DNA from: Rhyacophila brunnea
Taxonomy: Eukaryota > Arthropoda > Insecta > Trichoptera > Rhyacophilidae
Length of the DNA stretch: 64,000 nucleotides
Direction of reading: 5' to 3'
Assembly (NCBI GenBank): GCA_022495005.1
Contig: JAGYXB010000606.1
Span: 372,001-436,000, forward strand
Each line of letters opens with the position of its first letter. Within the stretch, counting starts at the first letter, position 1. Below are positions 43,095 to 54,755 of this stretch, one piece after another. Below the pieces are notes generated by a model. The model had not been told where the DNA came from. It was given only the letters and a program-made list of their open reading frames with translations, and searched no databases. The position numbers were made by a program, and so were the translations under genes.

Positions 43095-43770
43095 TGAAAT
43101 TAAATTGAAAACCCCTAGATTCCTATGGATAATAAGTCCTAGAACATTAGCCGGAAACGAGGATACTGACGAATACACTAAGTTAAAATACCATTAACTT
43201 ACTAATCACTTAAAAAATAAAAAAAAATGAAGAAACAATAGAGATATAGAATAGCAGATCAACAACATCCACCATAGGCTTGGCTCAATAACAATGAAAT
43301 CTATTCCAAAAATAAGCTTCTCTACTACTATTACCAGAAATATAAAAACATAACTTACAATTTACATGAACTCACACATATATTAATAGGCCACGGAGCA
43401 CTGAACTGAAACTGAGGGACGATGACTGCTGTCCATGCGACGGCAACACATCTCAGACAGTCTGGCAGTCATTAACGACTGTCCAATATTCGAAAAGTAA
43501 CGATGGACTCTCGGAGCTTTGTACAAACATAATCAGAAAATTAACCTCAAAAAATCTCACGAAATACTCAACAGCAAAATAGCACAACAGCACTACACAA
43601 AATATCTAAGCCATTAAAAACATTTTTTTTTAAATTATCGAATGTAATGATATTGTACTCAATACAGACTCCTACAATCCAGTGGAATAACAGAACCATG
43701 TTGTAAAAAAAGCAAAAACCAGTAACAATTAATGTTTTACGCCAACGGTGTTAGTATATTTATAAAATAT
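43095..43770. other. No gene recognised
   Basis: AT-rich; no supported feature. Confidence 0.4.
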
Positions 43771-43783
43771 TAAGTACCTAGGT

Positions 43784-44179
43784 CATGGCCCCACATCCTG
43801 AACCGGGCCCCCAGGCTAGGATCTTTGGCGGGCCCACCTACCTATTGCTAAGGATAAAAGCAGTGTGCCGCTCTACACTAATGTTTTCAAAATGGTGTAC
43901 GCGGTAAAATTAATGTGTACCTATATAAATATTTTTTTGTTGCATATTTTAATACTTCCATTTGAATAATGGAGTTGTCGAGTATCGATACACAATTAAA
44001 TAAAAAATATATTTATTTATCGTACAACCACATAATTTTAACTAATAACATTATTTAAGGATAGCAAATTTGTGATGTGTGTTTATCTCACTTATCTGGT
44101 GGACTCGCCTCGCCGGGGCCCTCTTGAGCCTGGCCCCCCAGTCTAAAGCCCTGTTAGACCCCCCCATGTGGGGGCCATG
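43784..44179. mobile_element. CATGGCCCC hAT-like MITE, copy 3 (best preserved)
   Basis: Ends CATGGCCCCACATCCTGAAC and (inverted) CATGGCCCCCACATGGGGG. Exact 8-bp target duplication ACCTAGGT at 43776-43783 and 44180-44187. 396 bp, no coding frame. This copy serves as reference for the family. Confidence 0.9.
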
Positions 44180-44189
44180 ACCTAGGTAT

Positions 44190-44875
44190 TAAAACATTAT
44201 AGTTTGAAGAGTGTTGCCATATAATTGACGAATAACAGCCGAACTGTTTTTTTTTCATTCTCAACAATCAGAATCACATAATCTAATAATAGATTTAACC
44301 AAGTCGTATTATGTTTAACACGTCGAATCGTCATAAATTTTATGTACTCATATTTCAGGTTATTTATGCAAGCCCGATCGCTCTGTATATTTATAGGTAC
44401 ACATTGAAAAAAATAATGAATATCCGTACCGGCCAACGTCAATCATTTTTTTCCCATTCCCGCCAAAAGTGATCGAAAATGAATATTGAAAAAGATGACT
44501 GTGGAATAGGAATTCGTGTTTCGCTTGTCATAGTAAAATTTTGATTGCCGCGAAATAAAAGCCTTGGTGGCAATATCATGAGGCATAAAACCCGATCTAC
44601 ATTTATGCACTTCTGATAATAAAAAAAAAATCTTTCTCTGCGAAATGAGGACATTTATTTCGTTTTGACAAATTTATTGGAACAGAAACACGCGTTTGCT
44701 CGTGACAATTAAAATTATTTTCAACAGGGTCCAATAATATTCATTGTATCATCATCACTATTGGCTCTAACAACTCTTGGATGATCCAGCTCAGTCACTT
44801 CATTCGGAGTCTTTACTTAAGACAAATTATTTTGGTCGAACATCTTCACATCTAAGATTTGAGACCTTCACGGTT
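44190..44875. other. No gene recognised
   Basis: Two minus-strand frames of 81 and 71 codons (44197-44442, 44439-44654) abut but show no recognisable domain or start context. Considered chance. Confidence 0.35.
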
Positions 44876-44881
44876 GTTTTT

Positions 44882-45309
44882 GAAGTTATACTTCTTTTGG
44901 GGCGTTTCGTAGAGAGTGAAATTCAGAGCTGCGCGCGCACACCGTTACGAAAGTGCGCGACAGTATGAAGTTAGCTGCGAATTACTCAGCTGTATACAAA
45001 CGCAAGTATGATAGTAGAATTGTTCCGTTGCCTAGGCAACGAATTTATTATTGTCGGCCATTTGCAATTCATTACATAAACAAACGATTAAACGTCAGTG
45101 ACAGTTGTTATTTAAAAAATAAAAACAACGAGAAATAGTTATATAATTTAGTAATATAATTTAAAGTGTATAGAAATAAACCAACGGCGCTCCAATTAGC
45201 GGCCCTTTTTTTGAGTGTGTAATTTAACACGTTAATTAAGAGCTAGTCGAAGAATCTAGGTTATCACAAGTTTTGTTTTTGTTTTGTTACGCCAAAGAAG
45301 TATAACTTC
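44882..45309. mobile_element. tRNA-cassette MITE, copy 3 (cassette absent)
   Basis: TIRs GAAGTTATACTTCTTTTGGG and GCCAAAGAAGTATAACTTC. The body shares GTTGCCTAGGCAACGAATTT, ATTATTGTCGGCCATTTGCA and AGAGCTAGTCGAAGAATCTA with copies 1 and 2. The segment equivalent to the tRNA-like module is replaced by an unrelated GC-rich stretch (GCTGCGCGCGCACACCGTTA). Confidence 0.85.
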
Positions 45310-45354
45310 TAATGCGCGTACATAAATACACACACCGATTTTTTTTTTATTGTA

Positions 45355-45965
45355 TTCTTCGGTTTCCACCGCGTGTACTTCTTCTTTCTTTCCTCGACGT
45401 TTCGGAGTTGTTACAGAGGCCATTATCAAGATATATGTGGAGAGAGGTGTGTACCAGATAAAATGTCGCAGCTGCCCGAAAAAGTATATAGGCCAAACTT
45501 CTCGAACGGTAAAGTGAGTAAGTGAGGTAACGAGTGAACACGAGAGGGCATATCGACTTAAACACGACGCACTCGATGGTACAGTACACAACTTTGGCTT
45601 TAAAACCAAGATACTGGGTCGGAATAAGAGATATTTCTCACGATTGGTAAAGGAGGCCATCGAAATCCATAGAAACCCTAAATATATTAATAGGGATGAT
45701 GGGTTACTATTAAAAACGTCATGACTTCCAGAACTGTAAGCAAAATCCAATATTCGATCCGGTATCTCCGGTCGTAATTATTGACACATTACTCTGAGCA
45801 ACGTTTGCTCTTAGCTAATCGGATTCCTTTTGACATACTTAGAGAGATGTGTGTATTCATACACCTACTCTTCACCTCATATTATCTTAATTGATAATAA
45901 TAATATGTCCTCTGCAACGAACACGAAACGTCTAGGAAAGAAGTACACTCGGTGGAAACCTAATA
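45355..45965 (+). pseudogene. Penelope-like element, 3' relic with inverted flanks
   Basis: The GIY-YIG frame at 45439-45723 is framed by inverted sequences: GGTTTCCACCGCGTGTACTT...GACGTTTCG (45361-45404) and, as complement, GGTTTCCACCGAGTGTACTT...GACGTTTCG (45962-45920). Penelope-like elements carry such LTR-like blocks in direct or inverted order. The reverse-transcriptase part is lost, so only the C-terminal third is represented. Confidence 0.7.
45439..45723 (+). pseudogene. GIY-YIG endonuclease domain of Penelope-like ORF
   Basis: In one plus-strand frame: GVYQIKCRSCPKKYIGQTSR shows the G-Y...C-x2-C...YIGQT-R core. After an in-frame TGA at 45508-45510 comes SEHERAYRLKHDALDG, then TKILGRNKRYFSRLVKEAIE, then NPKYINRDDGLLLKTS and stop. 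The E-H...H...EA-I...N-RD-G-L order is that of Penelope GIY-YIG nucleases, which nick DNA for target-primed insertion. The single stop codon means the domain is only lightly damaged. A 164-codon frame on the other strand (45256-45750) is its shadow. Confidence 0.8.
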
Positions 45966-46180
45966 ATCTATTATCTTTACATTTAGGGTGGCGAAGATCA
46001 GCCAACTCAGTCTCGTCTGTTTTTAGCCCTCAAGGGATACCTACGTGGTTTTACTACCACCATATTGTATATACATTTCTACTAAACTATTGTTCTAGAT
46101 GAGGCATATTAATTTAGCTGGACATCATTTTTATCCACTGTTATTAACATTTATATATCATTAATGATTATAAAACAAAT

Positions 46181-46662
46181 AATTACAAGATAAAAAGAAC
46201 TTTTTACATACTTAAAACGTTTTTAAATTTTATGTTGAATCATATAAACTTGACTTGACTAGCTTAAACGATCAAAAAATTATACTTATAATACATAATG
46301 TGATATTTCAGTATTATTTATAATACTGAAATATCATTTTGACATGTCATCTTGATTTCCATAGTAACGCACGTATATATTATTTAATAATTTAGTTGCT
46401 AGGACCCCCTAGCAACCAATAATGGTATCGAAATAACTTTTCATACAAAACAGAATTAACTGAAAAAACTGAAAATGAATTCAATTCTACTTAAGGATGG
46501 CTAAAAGTATTAAAAAATGCATTGGCATCGTGTTCTGATATATTCTAAAAGTTTAAAATGTCTAGCTAGTCGGGAAGTTAGTTAAAAATCGATTGCAAGA
46601 TTTGTACCGGATAAAGAACCACCGGACAAATAAGAATACGAGCTAAGAAAAACGTTGTGAAA
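46181..46662 (+). repeat. Dispersed repeat family D, copy 5 (full length)
   Basis: ATTACAAGATAAAAAGAACT at the start, intact hairpin GTTGCTAGGACCCCCTAGCAAC (46399-46420), TCTAGCTAGTCGGGAAGTTA, and AAGAAAAACGTTGTGAA at the end. Contains an extra local palindrome GATATTTCAGTATTATTTAT near 46300-46330. Useful as reference for the family. Confidence 0.85.
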
Positions 46663-46669
46663 TACATAT

Positions 46670-47295
46670 TATTATTCATAATGTGTAGGTACACAATATT
46701 ACATATTATTAGGTTCAAGCATGTGATTTTATAATAATATATACTTGAGGGTTAGGTACATTCTCTCAGAAATATTTGGATACATACACAAAGACGCTTC
46801 GATATTTAGCTAAGCTATAAACATCTATTCAATTTCAATATTTTTTTCGACTCAGGTTTCGCCTTTCAGCATTTTCACATACTATTCACAATCACCAAAT
46901 CACCAACGGAAAATGTCATTTTAATTATTTTGTTGAATATAAACTCATTCACTGCTGACTAGATAATGACTTTTTAATTACCACCTTTAAAATGCACGTT
47001 AATTACATCTATCGGCCGCCTGGTCATTACGCGCCAGGTGCGTCTTCAGCGTCCAAAGTATTAACAGTGGACATGTTATTAAACAAAAATTTTAACACTC
47101 TTAGTTATAAACAATATTTATTTATAGTCTGTGCCAGTTGCAGATTTTCCATCGGTGAATGTGCATAGTATCTGAAGATGCCGAGAGGCTAAACCCGGTA
47201 ACAAAAAATATTCAAGCGGAAAAGTACAAATGTAAAATCAATTAGATTATGACATGTTGTTAACTGTCAATAATACTTGATCGAAATAAATTAAA
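46670..47295. other. No gene recognised
   Basis: AT-rich with a mixed-composition patch at 47010-47060; no supported feature. Confidence 0.4.
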
Positions 47296-47302
47296 TCTTG
47301 CG

Positions 47303-47567
47303 TTGAGTTGCTCCGCTCTGAGATCCTTTTAATATGTATTATATGTATACAAATGTTAAACAAATAAAAAATAAGTAGTTTTTAAATAAGGTTTATTACT
47401 CATCCTTTTCATTATTAATACTATTAAAAATTACTGACAGCAAATCGTCCTTCATTATCTGCCTCTTCCGTCAATAAAGTGAGGTTATTTATCCGCTCCT
47501 TCTACGGGTAAAACCCCATTGGTCCACTGCTCCGTGCTCCTGCTCCGAACTCCGCTCCAACGCTCTG
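47303..47567. mobile_element. hAT-like GCTCCG element, copy 2 (deleted)
   Basis: Shares GAGTTGCTCCGCTC, GTATTATATGTATACAAAT, CAAATCGTCCTTCATTATCT, GGGTAAAACCCCATTGGTCC and the right end GCTCCAACGCTCTG with 7246-7614. The left terminus and part of the centre are missing. Confidence 0.65.
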
Positions 47568-47569
47568 TG

Positions 47570-48225
47570 TAAATGTGTTATTAAAAAAAACTGCGTAGAC
47601 TTTTAACATAACAAAACGTCACTTCAAGACTGTGAGAAAATACATGATTGTATTATGACCTGACCGAGAACACTCAATATAGAACACCAGTGCATTACAC
47701 CTTGGACTACAGGTGACTTCAACTAATTAGCGTTGCTTATAATGTAAGCATAATTATCTGAGTATCAATATAATAAGTGGCATTAGCAATGTTCATGATA
47801 ATAATTGGTTGCACAATTATTATCAATCTGAAATTATTATGTACAGGTATTTCCAGGTAACTTTTTTTCCGCGCCGTCAAAGAAAATATACAATTCGCAA
47901 GGGGGCACTAAAAGTTCGTTCCATTACAATAGCATTTATCTGAAAAAGCAATTTGTGAAACTTTGACAGTTGACCGAAAAAATAACGTTAATTAACGCAA
48001 GGTATCGGGAGCGCAGCATTGGCTACCGGTTTTTCCTACACCGCCACTTCTGTATTACAACTGGTCACATTTGATTTGCCAACCTATATTTTGAGATATC
48101 CATTTATCTGCGTATACATTAAATCATAGTTTATATTATTTTGTAATTAATACGGTGTTTACCATTATTTTTGTTGATTCGTAGAATTCTGGCAGTTTTT
48201 ACCGAAAATATAAATTACCTTTTAT
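47570..48225. other. No gene recognised
   Basis: AT-rich; no supported feature. Confidence 0.4.
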
Positions 48226-48236
48226 AATATTGTACA

Positions 48237-48801
48237 TAGAGTTGGGTATCTCCTGAGAAAATCTCAATCTCGAGATTCGGGATTTCCAGAAAAGAATTCT
48301 CGGGAATTCTCGAGATATCGGGAAATTCAAAAAATCCTAAAATCAGTGTAAAAACAGACAAATTCCAAAAAAATATGTTTTTTTATTTATGTAAGAAACA
48401 AAAGGAACAAAATAGAAGTTGGAAAACTAAAATAATAGAAAACATTACTTATTAAAATGGAATTTCAAAAAACACAGACTGTCAATCGATGCGTCTAACA
48501 ATCGCGTACGCTTTTGAGACACAAAGTTCCCTGATGTTACAAAAATTGCGCTCATTTTGAGTCGACGTTGGCATAATTGTGTTAAATGCTCCGATCAGTC
48601 TTTGAACGTTTTGTGTTTTCTGTCTACTTTTTTCATATAGAAAATCGTTTTTTCATTTAATATTTGATAATAAAGAAATCCTAAATCCCGAGAAAAGATT
48701 CTCGAGATCCGGGATTTCCCGAAATGTTAAAAATTTCAATTCTCAAGATTCGGGATGTAAAATCTCGAAAATTTCTCGAGAATTCCCGAAACCCAACTCT
48801 A
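48237..48801. mobile_element. TAGAGTTGGG hAT-like MITE with TCTCGAGAATTCC words
   Basis: Ends TAGAGTTGGGTATCTCC and (inverted) TAGAGTTGGGTTTCGGG. Flanks ATTGTACA (48229-48236) and ATTGTATA (48802-48809) are an 8-bp target duplication with one mismatch. Both sub-terminal regions are dense in palindromic TCTCGAGA/GGGAATTC motifs, a possible array of transposase-binding sites. No transposase frame; a 74-codon minus frame (48681-48905) is an artefact of the repeats. Confidence 0.85.
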
Positions 48802-48811
48802 ATTGTATAGG

Positions 48812-49725
48812 TACCAGTGGGAAAAAGTACCCACCTGTTGGAGGAATGTACTGCCTTGCTAAGTAAAACGACGGTTTTTAGAGTTTTAGTGAAATGAGAA
48901 CTCAATTTTTCAACTACCTTTTATTTTATATAATATAAAATTATTGGATTATTTTGACATAATCTCTAAATAGACAGTGTATATATAATTTTACATAATA
49001 TAAGAGAAATTGTAGCTTAAAACTTTGGTTGTCATTTTACTAAAACCAAAAACACTGTCTTTTTACTTAGCAGGGCAGTGTAGACGACGGGTGACCGAAA
49101 AAATTTCTAGAACTATCATACTTACGGCATTTTTCTTTAGTATATTCACATTAAAATATTGTTATTTTACTAAAAAAAAAGACAACATACTTCTGATGCA
49201 AAGGAGGGTTGAGTATACATAATAAGATACGGAGTATATACCATTAGTCATTTTCGTAACTTGGTACTTTAAGGATACCACGTGCACGGCTTGGGTTCGA
49301 ATGAATAATGTGAGAGACGCTGTTTATTTTATAATTCTTCTACACGAAAGATATTATGATATACGAAAAGTTACGTGGAGAAAATGAGCGTTTGTGTCGA
49401 GCATGCGCGACACAAGTCAATTGTCGTTAATTTTGCTCACCATTCTCGGACACGTTGATTTACTATGACCAGCCATTTTAAACAGTATAATATAATATAT
49501 GACAGTTTTATGTCTAAATAAAATAACTAATTAATAAATGGTTTTCGAAATATTATTTTTAAATTATATTTAATATAAATCATAATTTACTTCATGCATC
49601 CAATCTATGCAATAAAAAAATAACAATTTTCCATGTAACATACATAAGTCACGAAGTGTCGTAAGAATGTTACATTCTTAAATCTTGTGAATTATTCGTT
49701 GAAAAAGTACATAAAAAACAAACAA
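48812..49725. other. No gene recognised
   Basis: AT-rich; contains a small fragment similar to 62605-62640 at 49675-49705. No gene. Confidence 0.4.
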
Positions 49726-49729
49726 ACAA

Positions 49730-50075
49730 ATATAGATTACTGAAATGTCATTTTGACACTTCAATTTGATTTCCATAGTAACGCACCTATATATTAATAA
49801 TTTAGTTGCTAGGACCACCCTCTTAGAAACCAATAATAGTCTTTTACTTTTACGGATTTTTCTGAAATAACTTTCCATACAAAACAGGATTAACTGAAAA
49901 TGAATTCAATTCTGCTTAAAGATGGCTAAAAGTTTTAAAAGAATGCATTGACATCGTATTCTGATATATTCTGAAAGTTTCAAATGTCTAGCTAGTCAGG
50001 AAGTTAGTTAAAAATCGATTGCAAAATTTGTACTGGACAAACAAGAATACGAGCTAATAAAAACGTTGTAATAAG
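49730..50075 (+). repeat. Dispersed repeat family D, copy 6 (5' truncated)
   Basis: Begins at GATTACTGAAATGTCATTTT rather than at the usual start. It continues through GTAACGCACCTATATATTAA, TCTAGCTAGTCAGGAAGTTA and ends GCTAATAAAAACGTTGTAA. Confidence 0.75.
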
Positions 50076-50079
50076 CAGC

Positions 50080-51400
50080 GCCACGTATTCTCTATCGAGT
50101 ATTGAATTATTGATTCCTTCGAGATGATTTTGGCTGTCGATTTCTATGAACTGCGTGTCACGTGACCCCGAGGTATTTTGGCTCTTTTCATACGAATCTA
50201 TAAGCTTAAAATCTCCGCATATATTTATTATCGATAACTGCCGCTTTATTCAAGTAATAATTATTAATAACGCGATAATTAAAAAAAAATATATGGGTTC
50301 AATCACGTCATATTATAAAGATAGAATATTTTTAAAAATAAATAATAATTTGATCTCTTGATTATTATTAATTATCAGTTAATTCAGTCATAAACTAACA
50401 TGTTTTTTTACACAATTATGTTATTTTTATGTTTAGTTTGTCATTTTGAGCTGTTGATACCTCTATATTTACCGATGATATATTTTTGGGCGTATGTTAC
50501 GTGTTTATGAAAATACATTTTTTATATTCATCGCTCAATTGTATATCGTCAGTGAGCTACTGAAATTTACTTAGTGATCAGTAGTAATATCGTATTGTTA
50601 TCTTATTTTTTCGTAAATATACTTGATAAGTGTGCTCTCACAGTCTACCTCTTTCGAAAAGCTACACTTCGCCAATGCCGGATGATATCTGTTACATGAC
50701 TTGTAAAAACGTTTTTGCGATATATGCATTTTCTGGAAAATTCATCCACCGTGTAATAATACCTGTACAGTCATTCCGTGTCGGTCCGTGTAATGATTTT
50801 TCATTTATAATTTCCTTTCGAGTTTCCATCCGTAATGAAACGGCCTGTTCATACGGAACTAATGCGGCTTTGTTGAATTTTTTCGAAAATTATTTGAGCT
50901 CTCGCTGCCCCGTGCAAAACCAATATGTCGAAATAACACAACATATATATATCTACATATATATACATGCACTAATTGATCGTTGAAATTAAAGCGTTGA
51001 TTTATGATTCTGCACGCTTCGGTTAAAAGGATTTTATTGAATAAAAATCTCTGTCGGGATTCTGGGAACATGAATAATTGTTAGTAGAGCATCAGATAGT
51101 AAAGTTGCAAGGACCGTTTATTAAACAATTATTTACCATCATCATCAAGTACGCAAATTGCTTCATATAATAACTCTTTCCGCCTGTCCATCATCGGTAG
51201 ATCTTTAGGGGTCTCGTTGTAAAGAGACGAGAACCATTTAGAGGTGACAGGTGTAGAGAGGAAAAGAGACTGGTCAGAGGTTGCTCGGACGAATGGAGAA
51301 GCGAGATCAGGGAACTCAGAAATAATGGGAACTGAAATATCTAACGGGTAAGGAGTAACAGGTAACCGATCTCGAGGAAGGAATATTTCGGGATAAACTT
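50080..51400. other. No gene recognised
   Basis: A 118-codon plus frame (50630-50986) has no recognised domain and runs into an ATATAT tract. A GC-richer purine tract lies at 51225-51330. Neither supports a gene. Confidence 0.35.
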
Positions 51401-51403
51401 AAG

Positions 51404-51822
51404 CACGTCGGTACTGTGATGGCAAACCGTTATAACTGCTGTTTTATCACTTTTTGAGTTTTCTTCCATAATATTATGTTCCAAATTGTACATTCCTTGA
51501 TGTGGCAAATTATTAGACCTGCAACTTTATTGGTCACAAAATAACGTTAAAAGATATATGCATCTGACCAAATGTGAAAAAAGGTTGATATGGCAAAAAG
51601 ATTTATATCTGCTTAAAATGCAAGATAAATAAAACTTTATTTTTTTAAAGAAATGATTAGAGGTTTGTGTAGGGATGCTAATTCCGCTTATTTTGATATA
51701 AAATACTTCTAAATATCTTATAAACTAACTCTTATCAGACTGATTTCAAAACTTTGTTTTAGCTCTCCTGTAAAATTGTGTAAACTGCAATTATAACTGT
51801 TTGCCATTACAGTACCGACGTG
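51404..51822. mobile_element. TIR element CACGTCGGTACTGT (about 419 bp)
   Basis: Left CACGTCGGTACTGTGATGGC, AAACCGTTATAACTGCTG; right, inverted, CACGTCGGTACTGTAATGGC, AAACAGTTATAATTGCAG. This is a TIR of about 38 bp with five mismatches. No coding frame inside and no clear target duplication. No second copy in the window. Confidence 0.75.
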
Positions 51823-51825
51823 TGA

Positions 51826-53085
51826 AAAATACGTCATACGTCGAATACTGACAATTGCTCTCGGTTTATGCATTGACGCTCATTTAATATTGGTGTATTA
51901 CACACACTATTGCACATGCATAATGCGTGTTTTATTTTCGTAGGACACTCACACATTCAAAACCCTGCATCAAAATGTAGTGTATGGAATATAGCCTATC
52001 GGAATTCTATTTATTATCTGTTTTGTGAGCGATGGTTTATTGCTGCACAAATGGTATACAGGTGGTACAAAGGTAAACAACGTAGGAGTTAGGCCAGGAG
52101 TATGTCCAAGGCTTGGTGGAAGTGATACTGAAACTGAGACTTAATTTAATCTGAGGTAACCCATCAGATATGACTCGCTTTTTATATACATTAATATTCG
52201 GTAAATTGCGAGAGTCATTGACCATTGTTGATGTAGTTCGCAATTGGGAATTCTGCTGACCGCCACATCGTTGCAACTTTGAGGCATTTCGATGACCAAG
52301 CCTGAGGTAGTCGACCCTTGTCGAAGTATGTCACACCTGTAGAATATGCTGATCGTAAATGCGGCGATTATGCGATAATTGAATGACTCCCTGATTCTTG
52401 CGTTGTCGTAATTATTACGCTGACAAGGCCCGAGATTATTGCCTGCTACTAACATATCTATATAGCCTACCTGTTTTCTGCATCTTTTTGGATTGATTGA
52501 CAATATTCTTTTTATCAATTCATTGTGTTTCGCACAGTGCACTTAATCTAACCAATATCTATTAAGTGAACCCTAGCCCGTGTACGGATCGTAGAACTTG
52601 TAGATGTTTATTTATTGAAGGGGTAACTAATTTGTGGTTTCCCATTTATTTTCATGTTGTCACTGCTACATTATTGTTTCCCCATGTGGATAATATTAAT
52701 AATTACACAGAACTGATTTTTGTTTGATGTTTATTGTTTGATTGTTCAAATGCGACTAATTTTACAATGTTAACTCATATGTTATGTACATCAGTGAATC
52801 TAGCCGCAGTGATCTGTATTATCGACTGCGGATTTTACTTATAGATGTTACTATGAACTTACCATTGTATATTTTTCTCCAATTTTTGCCATCCATGACT
52901 GTCGTGTAGTAAAGCTCTAACTGGTTATTTTGCAAAATCCATTCTGGACATTTTTAAAATACATAAATTATTCCCTTGCAAATTGGTGTCATTTGTGATC
53001 ATCGTTTTATGTCATCAGATAGAATGAGAAAATAAAACTCGATCAATGTGCTACAACACTTATCGCACATTGTTCACAGTCTGTA
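51826..53085. other. No gene recognised
   Basis: The 133-codon minus-strand frame at 52141-52542 (MHCAKHNELIKRILSINPKR...) is the longest unexplained open frame in the window after the LINE and mariner relics. It has four or five Cys but no recognisable domain, and a 79-codon frame overlaps it. Function unknown; may be chance. Confidence 0.3.
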
Positions 53086-53090
53086 TATTG

Positions 53091-53865
53091 CAGTGGCGAA
53101 GGGTGGAAGTTATGGTATAATATTGGACATAAATAGTGCACACTACACTTTATCAGTCGTACTTATTTGTTTTCATTGAACTAAGAATACAATTTCCAGA
53201 TGGTGCTGGTTAATTTTTAAAATTCAATTTAACCCTGCCTAACCAAACCATAATAGTTTATGTATGCTATGGGCGATCCGACAAAAATAATGGCCACTTT
53301 TTCAGTCATACTTATTTATTTCCGTTGAATTAAGTATGCATATTACAGATGCTGTTGATTAATTTTTTTAAATATTAATTTAGCTCTGCCTAGACCAAAC
53401 CATAATCGATAAAACATATTCTTCTATCAGCTATAAAATATTTAAAATTATGTATAAATATTATAATGGCATAATTTTAGATATTTTATAGATAAACGAA
53501 ATATTTTTGAGTATTATCTACTATGACTTGGATTTGGCAGGGTTTAATTGAATTTTAAAAACTAAAAAACACTATCTATTTCTATACTATGTAGTACATA
53601 TTAGTTCAATAAAAACAAATACGTTTGACTGGAAAAGTTTAAAGTGCACATTGAAGTTAAGCGCCCTCCACTGAAACCCGCACCGCACCACACTCGGTCT
53701 CAATCGAGCGTATCGCGGTGCCCTACAATTGCTAATGTGAATCATCTGAAACAATTGGACTGGGAGTGTCCTGGGAGAAGATGCCCAAGACTTAGGTTGC
53801 TACGCTCAAAGTGAGCTCTAACTGAGTTTAAGGGTCTTAACAGCCTACCATAACCCTTCGTCACT
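53091..53865. mobile_element. CAGTGGCG hAT-like MITE, copy 2, with 3' insert
   Basis: Left CAGTGGCGAAGGGTGGAAGT; right, inverted, AGTGACGAAGGGTTATGGTA. The interior has the repeated ATTGAACTAAGAATACA and GATGGTGCTGGTTAATTTTT modules. Relative to 58527-59044 there is an extra segment at roughly 53660-53835 (GCGCCCTCCACTGAAACCCG, ...) of unknown origin that is GC-richer than the element. Confidence 0.75.
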
Positions 53866-53869
53866 ATTG

Positions 53870-54560
53870 TATTGTTATATTTTAAATTTATTATAATCGT
53901 TTGTCTTTGTTAAATAAGCAGTATTCGCCATCGCTTTTCAATATATTACACCATTTAATATTAATTTCAATCTGACAACCCTTATTACACGATTCATTCT
54001 CATTATAATTATTATTATATTCCATAATATTACATCGTAATTAATTTTCGAAATATACGCAGATATGTTTTCTCTATGCTCCGCCAAATCCCTGGAAGAC
54101 TGAGTAATTGAATTCAAATCAACTATGATTCTCTTTTAGTGTGCCATACATTATATTTGCTCACAATAACAAGATGTAGTAAATCAACATGCGTTATAAT
54201 TAATTATTTATACAAACACGCAACTAACTTATAACCCACAGTCAAACGGAGTTCTCGACGTAGATCAAATATCCTTAGGCTATTACTGACGTAAGCCAAA
54301 GTTATTGGAGTGATTAAATGTCATGAAGCAGGGACGCAGACCAGGTTGCCATGGAAGAGGCAGTATCGAATTACAATGGAAAACAATATTATTGGCTTAT
54401 TGGAAGGTAATGAAATTTTTCCAGTCAGCTAATACAGGAATATACGGCGGTATATTTCATGTATGGCTGGGAAATTTTTCTTATTATATTTATATATTAT
54501 TCAGTGATGTAGTGGTTGTTTTTATAGATCCCTTTATTGTAAGGCCGACTATCAAATTCA
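53870..54560. other. No gene recognised
   Basis: An 82-codon plus frame (54323-54571) has no domain. Nothing else. Confidence 0.35.
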
Positions 54561-54569
54561 AATTTTCCT

Positions 54570-54630
54570 AGTGAACATTACAAATTAAGACGTTCACAAC
54601 AAATAAATAGTATTAAAACAGTAATTATAT
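54570..54630 (-). repeat. Jockey-like LINE 3' UTR scrap
   Basis: GTGAACATTACAAATTAAGA, CGTTCACAACAAATAAATAG is the complement of the LINE 3' UTR at 43020-43058, with a small deletion. Confidence 0.6.
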
Positions 54631-54633
54631 AGA

Positions 54634-54755
54634 CACGATGGCCGCGCGGCGCGTCGGCTTATATCATCGTGGCTCCCAGATTCGAATCCTGGGTCTGGCA
54701 AGTACACTAGAATATGGACCAACTAGTTTGACCAAGTGGCTAACATCCATTTGTT
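54634..54755 (+). repeat. tRNA SINE1, copy 5 (3' truncated)
   Basis: Head GATGGCCGCGCGGCGCGTCG, B box GATTCGAATCC, then GGTCTGGCAAGTACAC and GACCAAGTGGCTAACATCCA. The tail with the GGATCGGACATGG palindrome is missing. It lies directly after the LINE scrap. Confidence 0.8.

Noticed and set aside
45256..45750. 164-codon minus-strand frame, one of the longest in the window
   Set aside because: It is the reverse shadow of the Penelope GIY-YIG frame on the plus strand, which has recognisable motifs; the minus product has none.
50630..50986. 118-codon plus-strand frame
   Set aside because: No domain, and its end runs through an ATATAT tract (translated as IYIYIYI).
52141..52542. 133-codon minus-strand frame as a host gene
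   Set aside because: No recognisable domain or neighbours and no polyadenylation or promoter signal that stands out; kept only as unexplained.
53660..53710. 5S rRNA-like start (GAAGTTAAGCGCCC)
   Set aside because: Only about 12 bases resemble 5S rRNA; the following sequence does not continue it.
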